DNA of 64,000 nucleotides from Kiritimatiellia bacterium. GTDB taxonomy: Bacteria > Verrucomicrobiota > Kiritimatiellia > RFP12 > UBA1067. The stretch's first letter is position 1. Each line of letters begins with the position of its first letter. The notes beneath the pieces are model-generated. The model did not search any database, was not told the origin of the DNA, and was given only the letters and a program-made list of their open reading frames with translations. Both the position numbers and the translations under genes were made by a program. Location: contig JAFSTA010000164.1 of assembly GCA_017450695.1 (NCBI GenBank), positions 40,146-104,145 of the forward strand, in the 5' to 3' direction. Below are positions 53,043 to 61,029 of the stretch, piece by piece.

Positions 53043-55028
53043 ATGCAGGGAATTCACATTACGGGATTGGACGCAACGATCATTGTCGTCTTTCTGCTGT
53101 CCGTGATTTCGATCGGAGTGGCGGCCACGAAGAAAGCCAGCAAGAGCGCGGCGGATTTCTTCCTGTCCGGGCGCTCGATGCCGTGGTGGCTGCTGGGCGT
53201 TTCCATGGTCGCCTGCACCTTTTCGTGCGACACGCCGAACCTCGTGACGGACATCGTCCGCCGGCAGGGCGTTTCCGGGAACTGGGCCTGGTGGGCGTTT
53301 CTGCTCACGGGTATGCTGACCGTTTTCGTCTATGCCAAGCTCTGGCGCCGTTCCGCGTTGAACACGGATCTCGGTTTTTACGAGATCCGGTACAGCGGCA
53401 AGCCGGCCGCCATTCTGCGCGGATTCCGCGCCCTCTACCTCGGTGTGTTCTTCAACGTGATGATCATGGGGTCCGTTTCGTTGGCGGCGATCAAGATCGG
53501 TCAGGTCATCTTCGGTCTCTCTCCCTTGATGACGCTGGTTTACGCCATGATCGGCGTCGGCATCTACGCGACGCTGGGCGGTTTGACCGGTTCGATCTGG
53601 GCTGACTTCTACCAGTATTCCATCGCCATGATCGGCGCGATCTTCGCCGCCGTTTACGCGATTAAGACCTCCGACCTCGGCGGGTTCTCCTCCATGTCCG
53701 GCATGATCGACAAGTTCGGCGAACTGGGCATTCAGGCGAAGCTCTCGCTCTTCCCGTCCTTCTCCGAGGGGGGACTCTCCACGGTGATGACGATCCTGAT
53801 CCTGCCGGTCGCGATCCAGTGGTGGAACGTCTGGTATCCCGGGGCTGAACCGGGGGGCGGCGGGTACATTGCCCAGCGTATGCTTTCCGCCAAGGACGAG
53901 AAGAACGCGGTCGGCGCGACGCTGCTGTTCAACTTCCTGCACTACGCCATCCGCTCGTGGCCGTGGTTGCTGGTGGCGCTGGCGTCCCTGATCGTTTTCC
54001 CGATCACCCCGACGGCGGAGAAGGATGCCGCCAAGGCATGGCTCAAGGACAACGCGGCCATCGTGCAGACCTACGAGAACGAGCAGACCAAGCTGGTCGC
54101 GGAGCAGGTCGCGCTCATCCGCCAGAAACGCGCGGAGGCGAACGGGATCGGGAGTCTGGCGAAAGCCTTCCCGAAAGTCGATGAGCATTACCTGAAGGAC
54201 GACTTGGCGTATCCCGCCATGATCTCCCGTATGCCGAAAGGCTGGCTCGGTTTGATCGTCGCCTCGCTGATCGCCGCCTATATGTCCACCATCGCCACGC
54301 AGTTGAACTGGGGATCGTCCTACGTCGTGCAGGACTTCTACCTCCGTTTCATCAACCCCTCGGCTGATTCCAAAAAGGCCGTCGCGGTCGGGCGGATTTC
54401 GATGGTGTCGCTTCTGGTGTTGACCGCGCTGGTCGCGCTTTGGCTGCAGAGCGCGAAGGACTCCTTCGACATCTTGCTCCAGATCGGTGCGGGTACGGGT
54501 CTGCTCTACATCCTGCGCTGGTTCTGGTGGCGCATCAATGCGTGGAGCGAAATCTCCGCGATGATCATTTCCTTCCTCGTGGCCTGTTTCTTCCAGTGGG
54601 CGGCAGGACCGCTCGGCGTCGAGTCCGCGCTGGAAAACGCGGGGATGCTGAAGGTGATGGACTACAGTTCCTGGAAACTGATCATCGGCGTGTTGATCAC
54701 GACGATCGGCTGGGTTTGCGTGACCTACCTGACCAAGCCGGAAAAGGAAGAAATCCTCACCTCCTTCTGCCAGAAGATTCACGCGGGGGGACCGGGATGG
54801 AAACAGATCGCGGCGAAACTCTCCGAGGCAGACCATCCGAAAGAAGCCTGGGACGTGCCGACCGGAATCCTCTGCATGATGATCGGCTGCCTCGCCGTGT
54901 GGTCCTTCCTCTTCGGTATCGGATACCTGCTCTACGGACAGCAGACGCTGGGCATCGTGCTCGTCGTCATTTCCGTTGTTTCGACAACCGGTTTGATGAA
55001 ACTTGCCGGGAAAATCAAGCTGAGCTGA
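53043..55028 (+). CDS. Sodium:solute symporter family protein (SSS)
   Basis: 661 aa, about 14 hydrophobic helices. SSS features: ADFFLSGRSMPWWLLGVSMVACTFSCDTPN at the start (Na+ site region), GGLTGSIWADFYQYSIAMIGA in the middle and LIAAYMSTIATQLNWGSSYVVQDFY (helix 8-9 region). It has a soluble insert at about 325-395 and a C-terminal extension near 570-610. SSS proteins take up sugars, amino acids, nucleosides or organic anions with Na+; substrate not readable, but the GRSMPWW variant is common among sugar-type carriers. Encoded 2 bp after the kinase. Confidence 0.9.
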   Translation: MQGIHITGLDATIIVVFLLSVISIGVAATKKASKSAADFFLSGRSMPWWLLGVSMVACTFSCDTPNLVTDIVRRQGVSGNWAWWAFLLTGMLTVFVYAKLWRRSALNTDLGFYEIRYSGKPAAILRGFRALYLGVFFNVMIMGSVSLAAIKIGQVIFGLSPLMTLVYAMIGVGIYATLGGLTGSIWADFYQYSIAMIGAIFAAVYAIKTSDLGGFSSMSGMIDKFGELGIQAKLSLFPSFSEGGLSTVMTILILPVAIQWWNVWYPGAEPGGGGYIAQRMLSAKDEKNAVGATLLFNFLHYAIRSWPWLLVALASLIVFPITPTAEKDAAKAWLKDNAAIVQTYENEQTKLVAEQVALIRQKRAEANGIGSLAKAFPKVDEHYLKDDLAYPAMISRMPKGWLGLIVASLIAAYMSTIATQLNWGSSYVVQDFYLRFINPSADSKKAVAVGRISMVSLLVLTALVALWLQSAKDSFDILLQIGAGTGLLYILRWFWWRINAWSEISAMIISFLVACFFQWAAGPLGVESALENAGMLKVMDYSSWKLIIGVLITTIGWVCVTYLTKPEKEEILTSFCQKIHAGGPGWKQIAAKLSEADHPKEAWDVPTGILCMMIGCLAVWSFLFGIGYLLYGQQTLGIVLVVISVVSTTGLMKLAGKIKLS

Positions 55029-55057
55029 CGGCCGGTCGCTTTGCTCCCCTTAAATGG

Positions 55058-55165
55058 TTAAATCGCCTTGCGGCTTTAAATCGCCTTACGGCTTTACATC
55101 GCCCTACGGCTTTAAATCGCCTTGCGGCTTTAAATCGCCTTGCGGCTTTAAATCGCCTTGCGGCT
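55058..55165. repeat. Six tandem 18-bp units TTAAATCGCCTTGCGGCT
   Basis: Units start at 55058, 55076, 55094, 55112, 55130 and 55148. Four are identical (1, 4, 5, 6); unit 2 has one change, unit 3 three. Each can form a small GCC-TTGC-GGC hairpin. A degenerate relative is at 47790-47834. Confidence 0.93.
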
Positions 55166-55310
55166 TTAAAGGCCGAAGGCCGATTTCAAGATCGGAGTTT
55201 TGTCCGGGACGCGCCCTGTCGCGTCCGCATCGTTGAAAATAACCTCAGAACTGGCGTATCCGAGAAAACGGATATGGGACGAATTTCGTGATAGTCGAAT
55301 CCGTTTTTTT

Positions 55311-55319
55311 GTGCTAAAA
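55311..55319 (+). promoter_or_regulatory. Extended -10 of the HzsA-SUMF1 fusion gene
   Basis: TGC-TAAAAT after a TTTTTTT run; start codon 26 bp after the -10, with GAGGGG as ribosome site. Confidence 0.55.
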
Positions 55320-55345
55320 TAGATTGATTTTTTGAGGGGAATCAA

Positions 55346-58300
55346 ATGAGACGCACATTTCCTGTTTTGTTGTCTGGTTTCATACTTGGGGCGGTTCTTG
55401 CGCAGGGGGCTGTTCCAGGACGCATTGTCCGTGTGGACATTCCGAAAGATAAGGCCACGCTGAGTTTGGCGGAGGTGCAGATTTTCTCCGGCGGGACGAA
55501 CGTCGCCCTGCGGGGCGAGGCTTGCCAGAGCGAAACCGCGTACAACGCGCCCGCCTCTCGCGCCATTGACGGGAACACGAACACATCCTGGGGCGGCGGC
55601 TCGATCACCCATACGCCGGAGAACCATGCGAACCCGTGGTGGGAGGTGGATCTGAAAGGGGAGTTCCCGATCGAGCGAATCGTCTTGTGGAACCGTATCG
55701 AGGAACCCAAGCGCCTGTACGGTTGCCGTGTCCGGATTTTGAACGCCAAGCGGTTGATCGTGTGGGAGCAGAGCGTCGCGGAGCCTTCCCCCAAGGACAC
55801 CATGTTGACGGTCGATGAGAAGGGGACCCAGGTGGGCGAGATCGGAAAGCGTGTTCGGGGAAGACCCGCTACGCCTGAACAGGTTCTCGCCGTCTACCAG
55901 AAGCGGTCGAACTGGATGGACTCCGCGCTGGATGTCACGGAGGCGTTGCCGGACGTCGGCAGCATGAACGCGCTTCTGCCTCGCCTGATGCAGGACTTCC
56001 CCGAGTCGAAGGAGGAGATTCGGCTGGAGTTCGGCAATCTTTGGATCTTCAAGGACAAGCCGTCGTGGGGACGCGAGAACCGCTGGAAGGAAATGGCGCA
56101 GCGGCTTGTGAACACGATTGATGACAAGGAGGTTCAGAAGCAACTTCAGGCAAAGGTCGATTCCGTCAAAACGCGCGAGGATTTAGCTCCTTTCCGTGCG
56201 GCATGGCGGCAGAACAAGGTGACGGGGAAGATGCAACTCACGGCCTTGCGGCTCTTCCACGCGGAGGCGATGGAACGCGCCATTCGCGCCTATGCCAAGC
56301 AGTATCCGTCGGTGTATCGGCTGGACGCGCTGTTGTCGGAACTCAACTCCGTCCGCAAAGCCGTTGAGGAATCTGCGGCAGACGCGAAGAACAACGAGAA
56401 GCAGCGCGCGGCTGTCCAGGCGGTCGATCATCTGATCGCGGAGGTTTACGGAAAGCATCCGTTGCTTCAATTCAAGGAAATTCTCTTTGTCCGGCGTTCG
56501 TTCGACGGGCCGAGCGGGCTGCCGCACAACTGGCAGGGGAATTCTTCTATTCCGCTGCATGGTTATGTGAACGACCTGGTTCGCGCACCGCTTTGGCAAC
56601 GGGAGGACGGGAAACCGGATATCATCTATGCCAGCAGCAGTTTCGTCGGGGATGTGGATCTCGATTACGATGCGGACCGTGTGATGTTCTCGACGGGCAA
56701 GGGGAATGAAAAAGGCTGGCGCGTCTTTGAAAAGCGTCTGGACGCTTCGGATCCCGTGCAGATTACGCCGGATGATCTGACCGACATCGACTTCTATGAT
56801 CCGTGCTATCTGCCGGACGGCCGGCGGCTCTTTGTCGCGACGAGCGGATTCCACGGCGTCCCCTGCGTGACCGGCAGCGATTACGTCGGCAACTTGCACC
56901 TCATGGAAAAGGACGGATCGATCCGCCGTCTGGTTTACGATCAGGACAACAGCTGGTGTCCGATGGTGATGGACAACGGGCGCATTCTCTTCCTGCGGTG
57001 GGAATATACGGACTCCGCGCATTATTTCTCGCGTGTGCTGATGACGATGAATCCCGACGGGACGGATCAGCAGGAATTTTTCGGGAGCGGTTCCTATTGG
57101 CCCAACAGTCTCTTCTTCGCGCGGACGCTGCCCGGTTCCTCGACCAAGTTCGTCGGTGTGATCAGCGGGCACCACGGTCTCGCAAGGCAGGGAAAGCTCG
57201 TGCTGTTTGACGTGGCGCGGGGGCGCATTGAGACGGCGGGCGCGATTCAGACGATTCCCGGTTACGGGCAGGAGGTGCCGAACAAGACGCGGGACCAGCT
57301 GGTGGCGGGAGTCGATCCTCTTTTCCTGCATCCCTATCCGCTCAATGACGATCTCTTCCTGGTCTCGCTGAAGAAGAATGGCGTGACGAAAGGGTTCATC
57401 GTGGCGTTGGCGGACCGGTTCGACAACCTGATTCCGCTCTGGCAGTCTGCCGTGGACCATTTGTACGAACCGCTTCCGTTGCAGAAGCGGAAACGCCCCA
57501 CGATGCCGTTGGACCGGGTGAAGAAGGGGGAGAAGGAATGCACCGTCTATATGGTGAACGCGCAGAACGGTCCTGGACTGAAGGGCGTGCCGCTGGGGAA
57601 GGTCAAGGCGTTGCGCGTTTTCTCCTACGAGTACTCCCCGCGCAACACGGGCGGCCATTACCACATCGGGTTCGAGGGACCGTGGGACATCCGGACGATT
57701 CTCGGAACCGTTCCGGTGGAGGAAGACGGATCCTGCCTCTTCCGCTGTCCCGCCAACACGCCGATTTCCGTGCAGACGCTAGATGAAAACGGCCAGTCGA
57801 TGCAGCAGATGCGTTCTTGGCTGGTGGGAATGCCGGGCGAAACGATCGCCTGTATGGGGTGCCACGAGAAGCAGAATGCGACAGCCCCGCGCGGTCCGTC
57901 GATCGCCGGACGGAAAGCGCCGCAGACCATCCGTCCGTGGAACGGTCCCCGGCGCGGTTTCGCCTTCGACCGCGAGGTTCAGAATGTGCTGGATCGCGCC
58001 TGCGTCGGATGCCACAACGACAAGACACAGACGAAAAACGTGATCGGACAGACGATTCCGAGTTTCGAGATGACGCCGAAACACGGGTTTACGACCGCCT
58101 ATTTCAACCTGATGAAATATGTGCGGCGCAACGGTCCTGAGGGCGATTACCACATTTTGACGCCGCTGGAGTTCTTTGCCGACACCTCCGAGTTGATCCA
58201 GGTGCTGAAGAAGGGGCACCACGGCGTGAAACTGACCGCTACGGAAATGGATCGGCTGGTGACATGGATCGACCTGAACGTGCCGTACTGGGGCACCTGG

Positions 58301-59392
58301 ACGGAACGCGAGCAGTCACGCGGCGAGGATGCCGCGAAACGCTGCCAGCAGAATCTGAAGCGTCGCGCGGAAATGGCGAAGGCATACAGCGGAATCGACT
58401 ACAATGCGGAAGAAATCGTAAACCCGTATCAGAAGGTTGCGTTCGAGCCGCCCGCGAAGGAGGCGCCTCCGGTCGCGAAGGACGCGCACTCCGCGCCCGT
58501 ACCGAAGGCGCTGGATCGTCATGCCACGTTCGAAATTCCGCTCGCTACACGTCCCCTGCGTTTCGTCCGGATTCCTGCGGGAGAGTTTTCCATGGGGAGT
58601 TCTCGCGAGACTCCTGCGGAACGTCCCGTGAGCCGCGTCAAGATTGAGAAGGCGTTTTGGATGTCGGTAACCGAGGTCACGCAGAATCAGATGCGCGAGT
58701 TTATGCCGGAGTTCGACAACGGCGTCTATGACAAGCATTACAAGGATCAGGTGAACCGCGGGTACTACATGGGGGATCAGGATCCGGACTTCGCGCAGCC
58801 AGGCCATGAGGACTTCCCCGCGATCCGTGTCTCCTGGGAACAGGCGAACCGCTTCTGCGAATGGCTCTCCCAGCGTTTCTGCAAGGGTAAGATGAAGGTG
58901 ATGTTGCCGACCGAAGCGCAGTGGGAGTGGGCTTGCCGCGCCGGTACGGACACGCCGTTCCATTACGGTGGATTCGATGCCGATTTCTCGAAACGGGAAA
59001 ACCTGGCGGATTCTCGTCTGGTGGAAATGGCGGTTTCGGGAATCGACCCGAAGCCGATGAAGAATCCGCCGGAGCTGTGGGACTACGAGTTGCGTGACGC
59101 GCGGTTCGACGATGGCGTGTTGCACCTCGCGAAGGTCGGCAGCTACGCGCCGAATGCCTGGGGACTTTACGATATGCACGGCAACGTGGCGGAGTGGACG
59201 CGCAGCGCCTACCGCCCGTACCCGTATCGCGATTCCGACGGACGGAACAATTTCAATGCGGATGAGACGAAAACGGTTCGCGGCGGATCATGGTACCGCC
59301 GCCCGCACCGGGCGACTTCAACGTGGCGTTGGGGGTATCCCGGATGGATGAGGCCGTTCGATGTCGGCTTCCGCGTGGTTATCGAGGACTAG
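55346..59392 (+). CDS. F5/8C - HzsA-related diheme cytochrome - SUMF1 fusion, secreted
   Basis: 1348 aa. Signal peptide (MRRTFPVLLSGFILGAVLAQGA). F5/8 type C-like carbohydrate-binding domain about 22-140 (SRAIDGNTNTSW, WWEVDLKGEFPIERIVLWNR). Helical linker to 375. PD40 propeller (about 390-720). HzsA-like middle domain (ILGTVPVEEDGSCLFRCPANTP) with two heme sites C836-MG-C839-H840 and C886-VG-C889-H890. Pro/Ala linker, then SUMF1/FGE-sulfatase domain about 1070-1347 (IPAGEFSMGS, LPTEAQWEWACRAG, GNVAEWTRS, VRGGSWYRR). The last segment lacks the paired cysteines of true formylglycine-generating enzyme, so it is more likely a binding or other oxidoreductase domain. Paralogue of the gene at 29721. 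A small gene starts 2 bp downstream. Confidence 0.85.
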   Translation: MRRTFPVLLSGFILGAVLAQGAVPGRIVRVDIPKDKATLSLAEVQIFSGGTNVALRGEACQSETAYNAPASRAIDGNTNTSWGGGSITHTPENHANPWWEVDLKGEFPIERIVLWNRIEEPKRLYGCRVRILNAKRLIVWEQSVAEPSPKDTMLTVDEKGTQVGEIGKRVRGRPATPEQVLAVYQKRSNWMDSALDVTEALPDVGSMNALLPRLMQDFPESKEEIRLEFGNLWIFKDKPSWGRENRWKEMAQRLVNTIDDKEVQKQLQAKVDSVKTREDLAPFRAAWRQNKVTGKMQLTALRLFHAEAMERAIRAYAKQYPSVYRLDALLSELNSVRKAVEESAADAKNNEKQRAAVQAVDHLIAEVYGKHPLLQFKEILFVRRSFDGPSGLPHNWQGNSSIPLHGYVNDLVRAPLWQREDGKPDIIYASSSFVGDVDLDYDADRVMFSTGKGNEKGWRVFEKRLDASDPVQITPDDLTDIDFYDPCYLPDGRRLFVATSGFHGVPCVTGSDYVGNLHLMEKDGSIRRLVYDQDNSWCPMVMDNGRILFLRWEYTDSAHYFSRVLMTMNPDGTDQQEFFGSGSYWPNSLFFARTLPGSSTKFVGVISGHHGLARQGKLVLFDVARGRIETAGAIQTIPGYGQEVPNKTRDQLVAGVDPLFLHPYPLNDDLFLVSLKKNGVTKGFIVALADRFDNLIPLWQSAVDHLYEPLPLQKRKRPTMPLDRVKKGEKECTVYMVNAQNGPGLKGVPLGKVKALRVFSYEYSPRNTGGHYHIGFEGPWDIRTILGTVPVEEDGSCLFRCPANTPISVQTLDENGQSMQQMRSWLVGMPGETIACMGCHEKQNATAPRGPSIAGRKAPQTIRPWNGPRRGFAFDREVQNVLDRACVGCHNDKTQTKNVIGQTIPSFEMTPKHGFTTAYFNLMKYVRRNGPEGDYHILTPLEFFADTSELIQVLKKGHHGVKLTATEMDRLVTWIDLNVPYWGTWTEREQSRGEDAAKRCQQNLKRRAEMAKAYSGIDYNAEEIVNPYQKVAFEPPAKEAPPVAKDAHSAPVPKALDRHATFEIPLATRPLRFVRIPAGEFSMGSSRETPAERPVSRVKIEKAFWMSVTEVTQNQMREFMPEFDNGVYDKHYKDQVNRGYYMGDQDPDFAQPGHEDFPAIRVSWEQANRFCEWLSQRFCKGKMKVMLPTEAQWEWACRAGTDTPFHYGGFDADFSKRENLADSRLVEMAVSGIDPKPMKNPPELWDYELRDARFDDGVLHLAKVGSYAPNAWGLYDMHGNVAEWTRSAYRPYPYRDSDGRNNFNADETKTVRGGSWYRRPHRATSTWRWGYPGWMRPFDVGFRVVIED

Positions 59393-59394
59393 TT

Positions 59395-59907
59395 ATGGAA
59401 TTCACCGAAGAACAGAAACAGAAAATCAGGGATTGGCTTGCCGAGGGTGCCTCCCTCTCCGATGTGCAGTCGCGAATCCAGTCCGAGTTCGGGCAGAAGT
59501 TGACCTACCTGGATGTGCGGATGCTGGTGTTGGACATCGGCGCGACCGTGAAGGACAAGGAAGAGCCGAAGAAGCCTGAACCGAAGAAAGAGGCTACCGA
59601 CTCCGATGCGGAGGATGCTGAGCCCGCTGACGGACAGATGTATGAGGACGAGGAAGAGATCCCGGACGGGGAAGAACAGGGGATTCATCCGGCGGTCAGC
59701 CTTTCGTTGGACAAGCTGGTCGTGCCCGGCGCGATGGTCAGCGGCGATGTCTCGTTCTCGGACGGGAAGAAAGGCCGTTGGCTGATCGACCAGTACGGGC
59801 AGTTCGGGCTCGACATGGGCGATCCGAATTATCGTCCGGCGGAAGCGGATTTGCGCGAATTCCAGATCCAGCTGCGGAAACTGTTGCGTCAACACGGGTA
59901 CATGTGA
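59395..59907 (+). CDS. Acidic protein of unknown function
   Basis: 170 aa from the ATG at 59395, 2 bp after the fusion gene. Residues 1-50 are helical and look like a small helix-turn-helix-like unit (EEQKQKIRDWLAEGASLSDVQSRI). Residues 55-95 are a very charged Lys-Glu-Asp-Pro linker. A compact C-terminal domain (about 100-170) has VSLSLDKLVVPGAMVSGDVSFSDGKKGRW and YRPAEADLREFQIQLRKLL. No signal peptide. I do not recognise the family. Position just ahead of proC suggests a conserved housekeeping neighbourhood, but that cannot be tested here. Confidence 0.7.
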   Translation: MEFTEEQKQKIRDWLAEGASLSDVQSRIQSEFGQKLTYLDVRMLVLDIGATVKDKEEPKKPEPKKEATDSDAEDAEPADGQMYEDEEEIPDGEEQGIHPAVSLSLDKLVVPGAMVSGDVSFSDGKKGRWLIDQYGQFGLDMGDPNYRPAEADLREFQIQLRKLLRQHGYM

Positions 59908-59924
59908 GAGAAGGAGAGAAGGGA

Positions 59925-60722
59925 ATGAAAATCGGATTTCTCGGATCGGGGAAAATGGCGGAGGCGATTCTTGCCTCGGTGGTCAATGGCGGTATTTGCG
60001 AACCGTGGGATGTCACGGCGTGCGATGTCAGCGAGGAACGCCGCAAGCTGATGTCGGATGAGTATGGCGTGGTCACGACCGCCGACGCGAAGGAGGCTGT
60101 CGCCGATTGCAAGGTGTTGGTCGTCGCGGTGCGCCCGCAGGATCTCGATGTGCTGTTGCAGGACGTGAAGGAGGAATTGACAGAGAAACACCTCGTCATT
60201 TCGATCTGCGCCGGAAAGACGCTCAAGGTCCTGCGGAACGGAATCGGCAAGAAGCCCCGCCTCATCCGCGTCATGCCGAATCTCGGTCTTCGCGTCAACG
60301 AGGGAATGGTCGCGTACTGTGCCGACAAGAACGCGAAGCCCGCGGACAAGAAACTGGTGCAGAAAATTTTCAGCGCGGCCGGCAAGGTTTTGGAATTGGC
60401 TGAGAAACACATGGATGCCGTCACCGCCCTGAGCGGTTCGGGACCCGCGTTCTTCGCGTACTGTCTGCAGGCGATGACGGAGGGCGGGAAGAAACTTGGC
60501 TTGCCGAAGGATGCCGCGTTGCTGTTGGCCGGGCAGACCATGCTGGGAACCGCCGTGTACCTCCAGCAGACCGGCGCGGACTTGGCGAAGTTTATCCAGG
60601 CGGTTTGCTCCAAGGGCGGGACGACCGATGCCGGGATGCAGGTCCTGGCGGCGTCGGATGTCGCCTCCGTCTATGCGGCGACGTTGGCTGCCGCTGCGAA
60701 ACGTTCGGCCGAATTGGCTTAG
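59925..60722 (+). CDS. proC: Pyrroline-5-carboxylate reductase
   Basis: Last step of proline synthesis: reduces pyrroline-5-carboxylate with NAD(P)H. 265 aa from the ATG at 59925 (GGAGAGAAGGG upstream). Rossmann loop IGFLGSGKMAEAI; VRVMPNLGLRVNEGM (R.MPN signature); catalytic-region SGSGPAFFAYCLQAMTEGG; and C-terminal SKGGTTDAGMQVL, close to the family consensus. Second gene after the fusion protein in this five-gene run. Confidence 0.94.
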   Translation: MKIGFLGSGKMAEAILASVVNGGICEPWDVTACDVSEERRKLMSDEYGVVTTADAKEAVADCKVLVVAVRPQDLDVLLQDVKEELTEKHLVISICAGKTLKVLRNGIGKKPRLIRVMPNLGLRVNEGMVAYCADKNAKPADKKLVQKIFSAAGKVLELAEKHMDAVTALSGSGPAFFAYCLQAMTEGGKKLGLPKDAALLLAGQTMLGTAVYLQQTGADLAKFIQAVCSKGGTTDAGMQVLAASDVASVYAATLAAAAKRSAELA

Positions 60723-60737
60723 GGAAGATTCCGGACT

Positions 60738-61007
60738 ATGAAACGCAGGATCGGCTTTGTCGGGATCATTTTGGAAAACAAGGAACATGTGTCGGAGATC
60801 AACCAGGTGATCTCCGACCATTCGGAACTGGTTCTCGCCCGCGTCGGACTGCCGATGAAGGGGGCGGACACGGCGGGGGTCATCACGCTTGTCGTGGAGG
60901 CGACGACGGACGAGATGGGCGCCTTTGCCGGACGGCTCGGAAAGATCGGAGGCATCTCCGTGAAGTCCGCGCTGGCAAAACAACGCGAATCGGAAATGAC
61001 TGCGTGA
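60738..61007 (+). CDS. TM1266-like iron-only hydrogenase system regulator
   Basis: 89 aa. Small ACT/NikR-C-like ferredoxin-fold protein: RIGFVGIILENKEHVSEINQVISDHSELVLARVGLPMKG, followed by AGVITLVVEATTDEMGAFAGRLGKIGGISVKSAL. This pattern (xVGIxxxN..N..ISxH.....RxGxP...) is that of the TM1266 family, found beside [FeFe]-hydrogenase maturation genes in Thermotoga and clostridia. Function is not established experimentally to my knowledge. No hyd gene is in the window. Starts 15 bp after proC; the phosphotransferase gene follows after 22 bp. Confidence 0.8.
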   Translation: MKRRIGFVGIILENKEHVSEINQVISDHSELVLARVGLPMKGADTAGVITLVVEATTDEMGAFAGRLGKIGGISVKSALAKQRESEMTA

Positions 61008-61029
61008 CTGAACTGCAAGGGAGATTGGA

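Larger units (their letters stand above)
55029..55345. other. 317-bp spacer with the 18-bp array and fusion-gene promoter
   Basis: No gene seen. Contains the 18-bp array (55058-55165), AAGGCCGAAGGCCG (55169-), a GGACGCG/CGCGTCC hairpin at 55207-55226, and a TGC-TAAAAT element at 55311-55319. Confidence 0.65.

Noticed and set aside
54440..55291. A 283-codon plus-strand frame through the 18-bp array
   Set aside because: Its first two thirds are out of frame with the symporter gene and the rest is repeat translation (NRLAAL). No start or ribosome site.
58561..59392. True formylglycine-generating (sulfatase-activating) enzyme
   Set aside because: The C-terminal stretch after VRGGSW has no cysteine, whereas FGE needs the active-site pair there; no sulfatase gene is in the window.
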